Below are positions 41,054 through 47,929 of a stretch of 47,929 bases of DNA, one piece after another. The position numbers and the translations under genes were made by a program. Within the stretch, counting starts at the first letter, position 1; every line of letters begins with the position of its first letter. Below the pieces are notes generated by a model that was not told where the DNA came from, did no database searches, and saw only the letters and a list, made by a program, of their open reading frames with translations. The DNA comes from a virus, in the IMG/VR virus record IMGVR_UViG_3300028024_000127, positions 1 through 47,929 of that record; one strand, 5' to 3'.

Positions 41054-41241
41054 GCGATGAGGAATTGTTTGCCCGGCTCATTTATTACGGGGTGAGCCAG
41101 CTCCATCGCGCGGAAATTGAGGTGTGGCTCATGCCGCTCGGGCACCTGCTCGACCAGTGGGAGGCGCACAAGCAGTTCCACGGGTTGGCAAAGCCCAAGC
41201 GGGAGTATTTTATTGAGGATATTATTCCTGACGGTATTTGA
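40667..41241 (+). CDS. Tail assembly chaperone, long (gpGT-like) product by -1 frameshift
   Basis: Reading frame 0 to 41038 and then -1 gives about 191 residues (124 before and 67 after the shift). The T extension runs KRAGRVSDEELFARLIYYGV to the end IIPDGI at 41241. It has no start codon of its own with a ribosome site, yet it is conserved-looking coding sequence. It begins exactly at the slippery site, the standard arrangement between major tail and tape measure genes. Confidence 0.88.
41032..41077 (+). promoter_or_regulatory. Programmed -1 ribosomal frameshift signal
   Basis: A AAA AAC at 41032-41038 is in the correct phase (ggA AAA AAC). Six bases later GCCGGG (41045-41050) can pair with CCCGGC (41072-41077) to form a stimulatory stem with a 21-base loop that contains the zero-frame stop. 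Confidence 0.88.
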
Positions 41242-41266
41242 AACATACTGCAATCTGTGGTATATT
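41238..41266 (+). promoter_or_regulatory. Own promoter of the moron gene
   Basis: TTGAAA (41238-41243), 17 bases, TATATT (41261-41266). The -35 box overlaps the stop of the gpGT reading frame. Confidence 0.65.
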
Positions 41267-41317
41267 TCATTTGCCGTTAGAATAGACAAACAGAAAATTA
41301 AAAGGCTAAAACAAAAC

Positions 41318-41704
41318 ATGAAATTGTTCAAGTCAATATTCAATAAGAAAAACAAGAAAGAATTAATAATCTTGCCTTCATGGGCAGAAATTGTTGAAAT
41401 AATGCATGATAAAGGCCTTGTTTTTTCTGACGATGTAAAAATCGAAATGGTAATATACTCAGTAGATAAAGCAAAACGTTTCATTGTATTGTACTCAAAT
41501 AAGGGCTTTTTTAAGTACAACTATGAAATACTTAGATCGTTTGATGAGGATGAATTACAATGGATGGGAAAAGATGCACTACCAGCTTTTTGGGCGCCAA
41601 TAGATGATACATGTTGCTCGCTTTATGGCACTATGTCAGAAGCAATTAAAGAGTTGAAAAGCGAGCCGGAATTCAAATCTAACTTTGATATTAACGAAAT
41701 TTAA
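41318..41704 (+). CDS. AT-rich moron (cargo) gene of unknown function
   Basis: A 128-residue protein starts at ATG 41318, with a basic N-terminus (FKSIFNKKNKK) and a globular remainder (SDDVKIEMVIYSVDKAKRF, then ALPAFWAPIDDTCCSLYG). No family was recognised and there is no membrane segment or signal peptide. Its very low GC contrasts with the GC-rich tail genes on both sides. With its own promoter upstream and terminator downstream it is a textbook moron, possibly expressed from the lysogen, where such genes often alter host properties or exclude other phages. The latter is inference. Confidence 0.8.
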   Translation: MKLFKSIFNKKNKKELIILPSWAEIVEIMHDKGLVFSDDVKIEMVIYSVDKAKRFIVLYSNKGFFKYNYEILRSFDEDELQWMGKDALPAFWAPIDDTCCSLYGTMSEAIKELKSEPEFKSNFDINEI

Positions 41705-41747
41705 TTCCAGTTTGTGCGTCTTGATATGACGCTAACGATTAATCCCG

Positions 41748-41774
41748 GAGCAATCGAAAGGTTGCTCTTTTTTT
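41748..41774 (+). terminator. Intrinsic terminator after the moron
   Basis: GAGCAATC (41748-41755), loop GAAA, GGTTGCTC (41760-41767), then seven T. It stands about 30 bases before the tape measure start. Confidence 0.88.
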
Positions 41775-41804
41775 ATGCCCTTTTTCAGGGAGGAGGCGGT
41801 TTTT

Positions 41805-44072
41805 TTGGCGGACAACTTCGGGCTAAAGATCGGGGTCGAGGGCGAAAAGGAATTCAAGAAGGCCCTGCGCGAGATCAATCAGGATTTCAAGGTGCTTGGC
41901 TCGGAAATGAAGCTGGTCACCTCGCAGTTCGACAAGCAGGACAATTCCGTTCAAGCCGTTACCGCCCGGAATAAGGTGCTAAACCGTGAGATCGACGAGC
42001 AGAAGGAAAAGATCGACCTGCTGGAAAAGGCGCTCAAAAACTCCACGGACTCCTTCGGCGAAACGGACAGCCGCACCAAGTCGTGGGCCACCCAGCTCAA
42101 TCATGCCAAGGCCGAGCTTAACGATATGGAGCGCGAGCTCGATAAAAACAACGCCGCGCTTGACCAAGCGGGCAGCGAGTTTGGCGAAGCGGAAAAGCAA
42201 ACGGATGATTTCGGCGATGCGGTAAAAAAGAGCGCCAATCAGGCGGAAGATGCCGGAGGGCGCTTTGAAAAGCTGGGCGGTGTGTTAAAAGGGATCGGCA
42301 TGGCCATGGGCGCGGCGCTTGCGGCCATTGGCACAGCGGCAGTAGGCGCGGGCAAGGCGCTCATGGATATGTCGGTGAATGCCGCAGCATACGCCGACGA
42401 AATTCTGACCGCCTCCACCGTGACCGGTATGTCGGCAGACAGCCTGCAGGCGTACAAATATGCCGCCGAGCTGGTTGATGTATCCATGGAAACCTTGACG
42501 GGCAGCATGGCCAAGCAGCTCAAATCCATGGCCAGCGCGCGGGACGGCTCCGACAAATTTGCGTCGGCATATGAAAAGCTCGGCGTATCGGTGGCTGATT
42601 CCAACGGGAGTCTGCGGGATAGCGACGCCGTTTATTGGGAAACCATCGACGCCCTTGGAAAAGTGGCCAACGAAACCGAACGCGACGCGCTGGCCATGCA
42701 GATCTTCGGGAAATCGGCGCAGGAGCTTAACCCCCTGATTGCGCAGGGTTCGGCGGGCATCGCGGCGCTGACCGAGGAAGCGAAGCGCATGGGCGCGGTC
42801 ATGAGCGGGGATTCGCTTAACGCTCTCGGTGCGTTCGACGATAGTATCCAGCGGCTTAAAGCGGGCGGTGAAGCGACTAAAAACATGCTGGGCACGGTAC
42901 TGCTGCCGCAGCTTCAGCAGTTGGCCGACGGCGGCGTTTCCCTGCTCGGCGAATTTACACGCGGCCTATCTGAGGCAAACGGCGACTGGACAAAAATCAG
43001 CGAGGTTGTAGGAAATACGGTAGGCGGCCTTGTCGATATGCTCATGGCTAACCTTCCCAACCTCATCCAGGTAGGGCTGGACATTGTGACCTCCATTGGC
43101 GGGGCTATCGTGGAGAACCTGCCGGTTATTATCGACGCGGCGGCGAATATCGTCATGACGCTGCTGCAGGCATTGGTTGACGCTTTACCCCAAATCACCC
43201 AGGGCGCGCTGGCGCTTGTGATGACTCTGGTCCAGGGCATCATTGAAAACCTGCCTGCACTGGTAGAAGCGGCCATACAGATGATCGTAACGCTGGCGAC
43301 GGGCCTTGCCGATTCGCTGCCGGAGCTGATCCCCTCCATTGTGGAGGCTATCATTCTCATTGTGCAGGTCCTCATTGAGAACATGCCCAAGATACTCGAC
43401 GCCGCGCTCAAGATCATACAGGGGCTGGCACAGGGGTTATTGAACGCGCTGCCCAAGTTGGTGGACGCGTTGCCGAAAATTATCACGGCCATCATCAACT
43501 TCATCGTCAGCAACCTGCCCAAGATCATCGAAATGGGTATTTCCCTCACCGTGCAGCTTGCCGTGGGCCTTATTCAGGCAATTCCCCAGCTCGTCAAAGC
43601 CATTCCACAGATCATTTCGGCGATCATCGACGGCTTGGGCAAGGCGCTGAGCGCGGTGTGGGAGATCGGCAAAAACATCGTATCGGGTTTGTGGAGCGGC
43701 ATCCAGAGCATGGCTTCGTGGATCAGGAGCAAGGTCAGCGACTTTGTGGGCGGCATCGTTAGCAGCGTTAAAGGGCTATTGGGTATCCACTCGCCGTCCA
43801 CCGTGTTCGCTGGGATAGGCGGCCATATGGCGGAGGGCCTTGGTTTGGGCTTCATTAGAGCCATGGACGGCATCCGCAGGGATATGTACGGGGCAATACC
43901 GACAGATTTCGATATGGATGCGCAGGTTCATTCCAGCCGCGCGCTCGGCGCACAAACCGGCGGTACCACTATTCACCAGAGCATATCGGTGGTTACGCCC
44001 AAGGCGCTCAGCGAACGGGAACTCTCACGTGAGTTCAAGAATCTTTCCCGTAAGCTGGCGCTGGAACTGTAA
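41805..44072 (+). CDS. Phage tail tape measure protein
   Basis: A protein of about 755 residues starts at TTG 41805, 8 bases after AGGAGG, which gives MADNFGLKIGVEGEKEF, the usual opening. ATG 41775 would place the ribosome site inside the gene. The N-terminus is helical coiled coil, residues 165-200 are hydrophobic (MAMGAALAAIGTAAVGAG), and 420-620 contain repeated amphipathic units of the type LPxLIxxAxxIVxxLxxGL. The C-terminal domain near IHSPSTVFAGIGGHMAEGLG is typical. Its length sets tail length (roughly 110 nm by the usual 1.5 A per residue rule). Confidence 0.93.
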   Translation: MADNFGLKIGVEGEKEFKKALREINQDFKVLGSEMKLVTSQFDKQDNSVQAVTARNKVLNREIDEQKEKIDLLEKALKNSTDSFGETDSRTKSWATQLNHAKAELNDMERELDKNNAALDQAGSEFGEAEKQTDDFGDAVKKSANQAEDAGGRFEKLGGVLKGIGMAMGAALAAIGTAAVGAGKALMDMSVNAAAYADEILTASTVTGMSADSLQAYKYAAELVDVSMETLTGSMAKQLKSMASARDGSDKFASAYEKLGVSVADSNGSLRDSDAVYWETIDALGKVANETERDALAMQIFGKSAQELNPLIAQGSAGIAALTEEAKRMGAVMSGDSLNALGAFDDSIQRLKAGGEATKNMLGTVLLPQLQQLADGGVSLLGEFTRGLSEANGDWTKISEVVGNTVGGLVDMLMANLPNLIQVGLDIVTSIGGAIVENLPVIIDAAANIVMTLLQALVDALPQITQGALALVMTLVQGIIENLPALVEAAIQMIVTLATGLADSLPELIPSIVEAIILIVQVLIENMPKILDAALKIIQGLAQGLLNALPKLVDALPKIITAIINFIVSNLPKIIEMGISLTVQLAVGLIQAIPQLVKAIPQIISAIIDGLGKALSAVWEIGKNIVSGLWSGIQSMASWIRSKVSDFVGGIVSSVKGLLGIHSPSTVFAGIGGHMAEGLGLGFIRAMDGIRRDMYGAIPTDFDMDAQVHSSRALGAQTGGTTIHQSISVVTPKALSERELSREFKNLSRKLALEL

Positions 44073-44081
44073 GGAGGCCGC

Positions 44082-44933
44082 ATGCAGATTACTTATGAAA
44101 ACAGCGGCGGCGAATCGCTTACCCTTCGGCAGCGCCGCCCGTACTTCCTCACAAACGTGGACGGTACAGGGCATATACGGCAAAGCATACTCACATTCAA
44201 AGCGCCGAGTCAGGACGGCGCTTTTTTTATTTCCGGCACGCTGGACATGCGCAACATCACACTGGAGGGCACGATCGTGGCGGGCAGCGCCGACGAGGCG
44301 GCAACACTGCGGCAAAGGCTGATGCGTATCTTCTCGCCTAAGAAAGCCGGGGTATTTACCTATCGCGGCAAGCGCATCCCCTGCAACGTGGAGGAGGTCG
44401 TGTTGGCTCAGCGCAGCAGCGCGCGCACGCCTTCCTTTTTTATATCGCTGCTTTGCCCGTCGCCGTTCTTCGAGGACATCGACGAGCTGCGCGTGGAGCT
44501 CGCGGCATGGACTGCCAAGCTCTGTTTCGCGCTGGAAATACCCGAGACCGGCATGGAGTTTGGCGCACGCGAGCCGAGCCAGATCATATTCGTGGATAAC
44601 GACGGCGACGTGCCCTGTGGGTGCAGCATCCAGTTCCGGGCGCTGGGCAGTGTGACAAACCCTGAACTCATGAACGTGGATACCGGCGAGGTCATGCGCA
44701 TCCTGCGTACCATGACGCCCGGCGAGCAGATCACGGTGGATACTCATTTCGCTGCCAAGCGCGTGTACAGCACAAGAGACGGCATGGCGGTGAACGCGTT
44801 TCCAGATGTGGACACCGCGTCTACGTTCCTGCAGCTAAATGTGGGCCGGAACACCTTGCGCTACAGCGCGGCCGAAAACATGGACATGCTGGAGGTCACT
44901 ATCTTCTTCCGGCCGCAATATTTGGGGGTGTAG
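44082..44933 (+). CDS. Distal tail protein (Dit)
   Basis: A 283-residue Siphovirus tail component starts at ATG 44082 behind AAGGAGG. The N-terminal half has the Dit ring-domain pattern (PYFLTNVDGTG, then GTLDMRNITLEGTIVAGS) and the C-terminal half a galectin-like insertion/extension. It forms the hub at the tail tip. A perfect terminator-like hairpin lies inside its coding sequence at 44199-44228. Confidence 0.9.
   Translation: MQITYENSGGESLTLRQRRPYFLTNVDGTGHIRQSILTFKAPSQDGAFFISGTLDMRNITLEGTIVAGSADEAATLRQRLMRIFSPKKAGVFTYRGKRIPCNVEEVVLAQRSSARTPSFFISLLCPSPFFEDIDELRVELAAWTAKLCFALEIPETGMEFGAREPSQIIFVDNDGDVPCGCSIQFRALGSVTNPELMNVDTGEVMRILRTMTPGEQITVDTHFAAKRVYSTRDGMAVNAFPDVDTASTFLQLNVGRNTLRYSAAENMDMLEVTIFFRPQYLGV
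44199..44228 (+). terminator. Terminator-like hairpin inside the Dit gene
   Basis: AAAGCGCCG (44199-44207), 8-base loop, CGGCGCTTT (44216-44224), with a total of seven T to 44228. All nine pairs form. It is within translated sequence, so its activity would depend on translation or antitermination. Confidence 0.6.
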
Positions 44934-44936
44934 CAT

Positions 44937-45974
44937 ATGGAGCTTTATGTATTCGGCGCGGATCGCAGCCTGTTGGGCGTGATCGAGGCATATGAGCACC
45001 TGCAATGGACGCGAAGGTACAGCGCATGCGGTGGGTTTACGCTCCGGGCGATCGCCGACGAGAATAACCTGAGCCTGCTGCGTATGGGGCACATCCTCTG
45101 GAAGAACGACGACGTTGAGGCCGGGATCATAGACCACATCGAGCTAAACGCACAGGAGCAGGAGTACATCACCGTCGGCGGCCGATTCGCGACCGGGTTG
45201 CTTGCCCGCCGGATAATCTGGCAAACGGAAATGCTGCAGGGAAACCTTTCAAACGCAATTGCCCAACTTCTCGCCAACCATGTGATCGCCCCGTCCGCCC
45301 CGGACAGGGCGATTTCAGGTATGGGCTTCATTTCGTCACCGCTGTCCCAAACCGTAACCATGCAAGTTTCCTACCGGAATCTGCTCACCACCGTCGAGGA
45401 CTTGTGCGCCGCCTGCGATGTGGGTCTGCGCACGGCCTTCGACCCGGTCACAAGGGTGTTCACCGTTACGCTGTACGAGGGCAGAAGCACTTCGGCGGTA
45501 TTTTCCAGAGAGTTTGAAAACCTGACCGAACAGGCGTACACGCACAGCGTGCGGGACTATGCGTGCGTGGCGCTCGTCGGCGGCGAGGGCGAAGGCGAGC
45601 TGCGCACCTTTGTCACTTCCGGCTCCGGCAGCGGCCTTGGCCGGTACGAGGTGTTCGTGGACGCCAAGTCGCTGCGGAGCGAGGACTTCGGCGAGGGGTA
45701 TGCGGCGGCGCTCATACAGCACGGGGATGTCCGGCTCAAGGAACTCGGAATGGCACAGAGCTTCGACGCGACGCTCCACGAGCACGGCAATCTGCGCTAC
45801 AGGGAGGATTTCGATCTGGGCGACATTGTAACGGTGGTGGCAAACCGCTGGGGCGTATCCATGCAAACGCGCATCACGGAGATCGAGGAAACCTACGGCG
45901 CTGACGGCAGGCACATCGATATTGTGCTCGGGCGCGGCGCGCTTACGCTGGCACAAAAGCTCAAGGGGGTATAA
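44937..45974 (+). CDS. Gp37-like tail/baseplate protein (ReqiPepy6 Gp37 family)
   Basis: This 345-residue protein has a gp27-like N-terminal hub fold (DRSLLGVIEAYEHLQWTRRY, then GGFTLRAIADENN) and a second domain with EEYTHSVRDY-like strands. It matches Siphovirus Gp37/Tal-type proteins that complete the tail tip under Dit. ATG 44937 lies 3 bases after the Dit stop. It is shorter than Tal proteins that carry a lytic domain, and no peptidoglycan hydrolase is seen. Confidence 0.87.
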   Translation: MELYVFGADRSLLGVIEAYEHLQWTRRYSACGGFTLRAIADENNLSLLRMGHILWKNDDVEAGIIDHIELNAQEQEYITVGGRFATGLLARRIIWQTEMLQGNLSNAIAQLLANHVIAPSAPDRAISGMGFISSPLSQTVTMQVSYRNLLTTVEDLCAACDVGLRTAFDPVTRVFTVTLYEGRSTSAVFSREFENLTEQAYTHSVRDYACVALVGGEGEGELRTFVTSGSGSGLGRYEVFVDAKSLRSEDFGEGYAAALIQHGDVRLKELGMAQSFDATLHEHGNLRYREDFDLGDIVTVVANRWGVSMQTRITEIEETYGADGRHIDIVLGRGALTLAQKLKGV

Positions 45975-45978
45975 CCAT

Positions 45979-46482
45979 ATGGAAAAGAGCGGCTTTTTCA
46001 ACTCTTCCGGCGGCGACCGTGTATATGACGCTGCGGACTTTGCCGGATATTTCGCCAAACTGGTCACCAACGGTATCTTCTATGCCGATGTCAACAACCT
46101 CAAGGTCACAGTCTCCGAAGGCATGCAGGTGTCGGTCGCTCCGGGCAGCGCGTGGATCAAGGGCTATGCATATGAAAATACGCTGCCGCTGCAGCTATCG
46201 CTCACAACGGCGAATGGTACTTATCCGCGTATTGACCGGGTGGTACTGCGTTTAAGCGCAGTGGACAGGAACATCGTGCTCGCCGTCAAGACCGGCACGG
46301 CGCTTGACCTGCCCGTCCCGCCCGCGCTTACGTGTACCGCCGAGGTGTACGAGCTGGGCCTCGCTGACGTGCTGGTGGGCAAGGGTGTGGTGTCGATCAC
46401 ACAGGACAAGATCACGGACACGCGACTGGACTCCGCACTCTGTGGCACGGTCAACTCGCTGATCACCGCCGTGTACGAATAA
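45979..46482 (+). CDS. Baseplate upper/tail tip protein
   Basis: This 167-residue protein has the N-terminal pattern SGFFNSSGGDRVYDAADFAGYF and a beta-rich body (KVTVSEGMQVSVAPGSAW, YPRIDRVVLRLSAVDRNIVL). It is typical of the protein placed between Gp37-like hub and receptor-binding proteins in Firmicute siphoviruses. ATG 45979, five bases after the previous stop. Adsorption apparatus role inferred from family and position. Confidence 0.8.
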   Translation: MEKSGFFNSSGGDRVYDAADFAGYFAKLVTNGIFYADVNNLKVTVSEGMQVSVAPGSAWIKGYAYENTLPLQLSLTTANGTYPRIDRVVLRLSAVDRNIVLAVKTGTALDLPVPPALTCTAEVYELGLADVLVGKGVVSITQDKITDTRLDSALCGTVNSLITAVYE

Positions 46483-46492
46483 GGGGTGCAGC

Positions 46493-47929
46493 ATGCCATC
46501 TTTAATTAAGCAGGCCACTCATATATGCGAGATCGACAGAGCGTCGCCCGATCAGGCCAACGTCAACTCGTGTGACGTCGGTAAATATTCAACCACTACC
46601 AACAACTGCTTTTTCAACTTTGAGAGCCTGAATACGCAGATACCGGCGGGCTCCACGATCGACAGCGCCGTTCTCATATTGGCGCAGGTTTCCGGCGGCC
46701 TCGCCGCTACGCTCACCAGCAAGGTCAGCCTGCGCAGGGGCAATTGGGGTGCGTTCACATGGAGCGTAGGGCCATATCTTGCATGCGACGGAAACCAGTT
46801 TACGCTCACCGGCACAAGCGCGGGCAACCGAACGATCGACGTGAAGGGGATCGTCCAGTGGATTGTGGACAACAACAGCCCGCACCATATTTTCCGCTTG
46901 GAGCGCGTTCCCAACGACCAAAGCGGCACGAACGACGCGAAGCGGTTCTCTACAACGCCGTCCAACCACAGCCTGCAGATCATCTACACCCCGCCCGCAC
47001 CGTGCAGGCAACCGACCAATATCACCGTTTCTCCCTCGGTTGCAGAAACAACCGCTACGCTGGCCTGGAGCGGAGCGGCGGGCGGCGGCGCGAATTCTAT
47101 CACCGGTTTCGAGATCGAATTTGGCGATTCGTCAGATGGTGACAATTGGGGCGCGTGGCAGGCGCTCGCCATTGTGGCCTCTTCTTCGGGAAGCGGTTCA
47201 CGCACCGTCGACCCACCGCCCATACGTGGGGAATACCGGCGGTTTCGGATACGCACGCGCGGTGTGCTCGGCGAAGCGTATTACTCAGATTGGGCAACAT
47301 CGGGCAATCTGCGCAAAAACATGCTGCCCTCGCCACCGGCAGTGTTCACTGCCGGACCCGAGGTGTACGACGGCGGTAACATCGCCCTTTCGTGGAGCGG
47401 CGTGGTGCCGGGCACGAGCGCGATCAAGTCGTACACAATCCAGAGCGCAAGCTCCATGGACGGCGGCGTGACATGGACAGGCTTTGCAACGTTGGCCACA
47501 ATCCTGTCATCTGTAACCTCCGGCAGCACGGCTGTTGCGGCGGATATGCGCGACGGGGTCAAGGTGGTTTACCGCATTCGGACGGTGGACAGCTTCGATG
47601 CGCCCTCGGCGTATATATCGAGCAACATCGTCGGTATGGTCACTTCACCGCCCGAGCCAACGATACTTTCTCCCGTGGAGGGACGTACAACGTATTCTTT
47701 GACTCCAAGGGTGCTGCTCAAGACCGGTACATATGCGGGCGGCATGCAGACGCTGCATGTACAGGTGGACGACGGCCCATGGTATGACAGCACGGTTGAT
47801 GCCGATATGTTCTCGGTGTCCGGTCCCTTGGGCGGCAGCGCTCCGACCATATTCATCACGCCGCCGCTTGCGCCGGGGAGCCATACCTTGACTGTCAAGG
47901 CGGTCAACGTCGTTACGGGTGCCGAGAGC
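46493..47929 (+). CDS. Tail fibre/adhesin with DNRLRE-like and fibronectin III domains (runs off the right edge)
   Basis: From ATG 46493 the frame is open to the window end (479 codons, no stop). Residues 1 to about 165 resemble a DNRLRE-type carbohydrate-binding beta-sandwich (STIDSAVLILAQVSG, then GIVQWIVDNNSPHH). After a proline-rich hinge come two fibronectin type III repeats, about 170-275 (ITGFEIEFGDSS..) and 285-395 (IKSYTIQSASSMDGG..), and the start of another beta domain. It is likely a receptor-binding or structural tail fibre; the C-terminus is unknown. Confidence 0.85.
   Translation, partial: MPSLIKQATHICEIDRASPDQANVNSCDVGKYSTTTNNCFFNFESLNTQIPAGSTIDSAVLILAQVSGGLAATLTSKVSLRRGNWGAFTWSVGPYLACDGNQFTLTGTSAGNRTIDVKGIVQWIVDNNSPHHIFRLERVPNDQSGTNDAKRFSTTPSNHSLQIIYTPPAPCRQPTNITVSPSVAETTATLAWSGAAGGGANSITGFEIEFGDSSDGDNWGAWQALAIVASSSGSGSRTVDPPPIRGEYRRFRIRTRGVLGEAYYSDWATSGNLRKNMLPSPPAVFTAGPEVYDGGNIALSWSGVVPGTSAIKSYTIQSASSMDGGVTWTGFATLATILSSVTSGSTAVAADMRDGVKVVYRIRTVDSFDAPSAYISSNIVGMVTSPPEPTILSPVEGRTTYSLTPRVLLKTGTYAGGMQTLHVQVDDGPWYDSTVDADMFSVSGPLGGSAPTIFITPPLAPGSHTLTVKAVNVVTGAES

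Overview
The window reads as a Firmicutes chromosome segment, most likely from class Clostridia (a Peptococcaceae-like organism is a guess): strong GGAGG ribosome sites, frequent GTG/TTG starts, a GAAC-N4-GTTC LexA box and clostridial-type prophage genes. The genus cannot be fixed from sequence alone. No rRNA, tRNA or CRISPR array was recognised. There are two large blocks: a minus-strand defence-type operon (about 1.6-14.3 kb) and a plus-strand siphovirus prophage (about 17.4 kb to the right edge, where it runs out of the window).

Left block. Positions 1-125 hold the 5' end of an IS256-like transposase gene with a probable terminal repeat, next to a truncated host or element gene. A gene-poor stretch of about 0.8 kb carries two arrays of 24-30 bp repeats that look like decayed transposase-binding ends. 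Then, transcribed right to left from 14316 to 1606, come: a 5'-truncated XRE-type regulator, a large SNF2/HepA-type helicase, a Type III-like adenine methyltransferase (Mod), a Type III-like Res helicase-endonuclease, SbcD, SbcC, the 3' remnant of a lost gene, and a 433-residue protein of unknown function. Many of these genes overlap or nearly touch. No DISARM (DrmA/B/C), BREX (PglZ/BrxC) or Dnd marker genes are present. The operon looks like a Type III restriction-modification core extended by a SNF2 helicase and a private SbcCD nuclease.

Middle. An SOS-controlled Y-family polymerase operon has a near-consensus promoter with a perfect LexA box. It is followed by a convergent WYL-domain regulator.

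Right block. The prophage starts with a small zinc-ribbon protein and a sigma-like factor. Next is a replication module: DUF2800, DUF2815, family A DNA polymerase, DUF4406, VapE-type primase/helicase, VRR-NUC nuclease and SNF2 helicase. A DUF1492/ArpU-like regulator follows, then a low-GC XRE cassette with its own promoter and operator. The late module runs HNH - TerS - ParB/methyltransferase - (DUF4314, DUF5049) - TerL - portal - ClpP-type protease - HK97 capsid - head-tail connectors - major tail protein - tail assembly chaperones with a -1 frameshift - an AT-rich moron - tape measure - Dit - Gp37-like baseplate protein - receptor-binding/fibre proteins. Integrase and lysis genes are not in the window and are presumably to the right.

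Points of special interest are: the composite restriction/SbcCD operon; two copies of a conserved 5'-UTR element in front of replication genes; a putative replication origin; a textbook A AAA AAC frameshift signal; a moron with its own promoter and terminator; non-canonical ATC and CTG start codons; and a series of intrinsic-terminator-like hairpins through the late operon that hint at processive antitermination.
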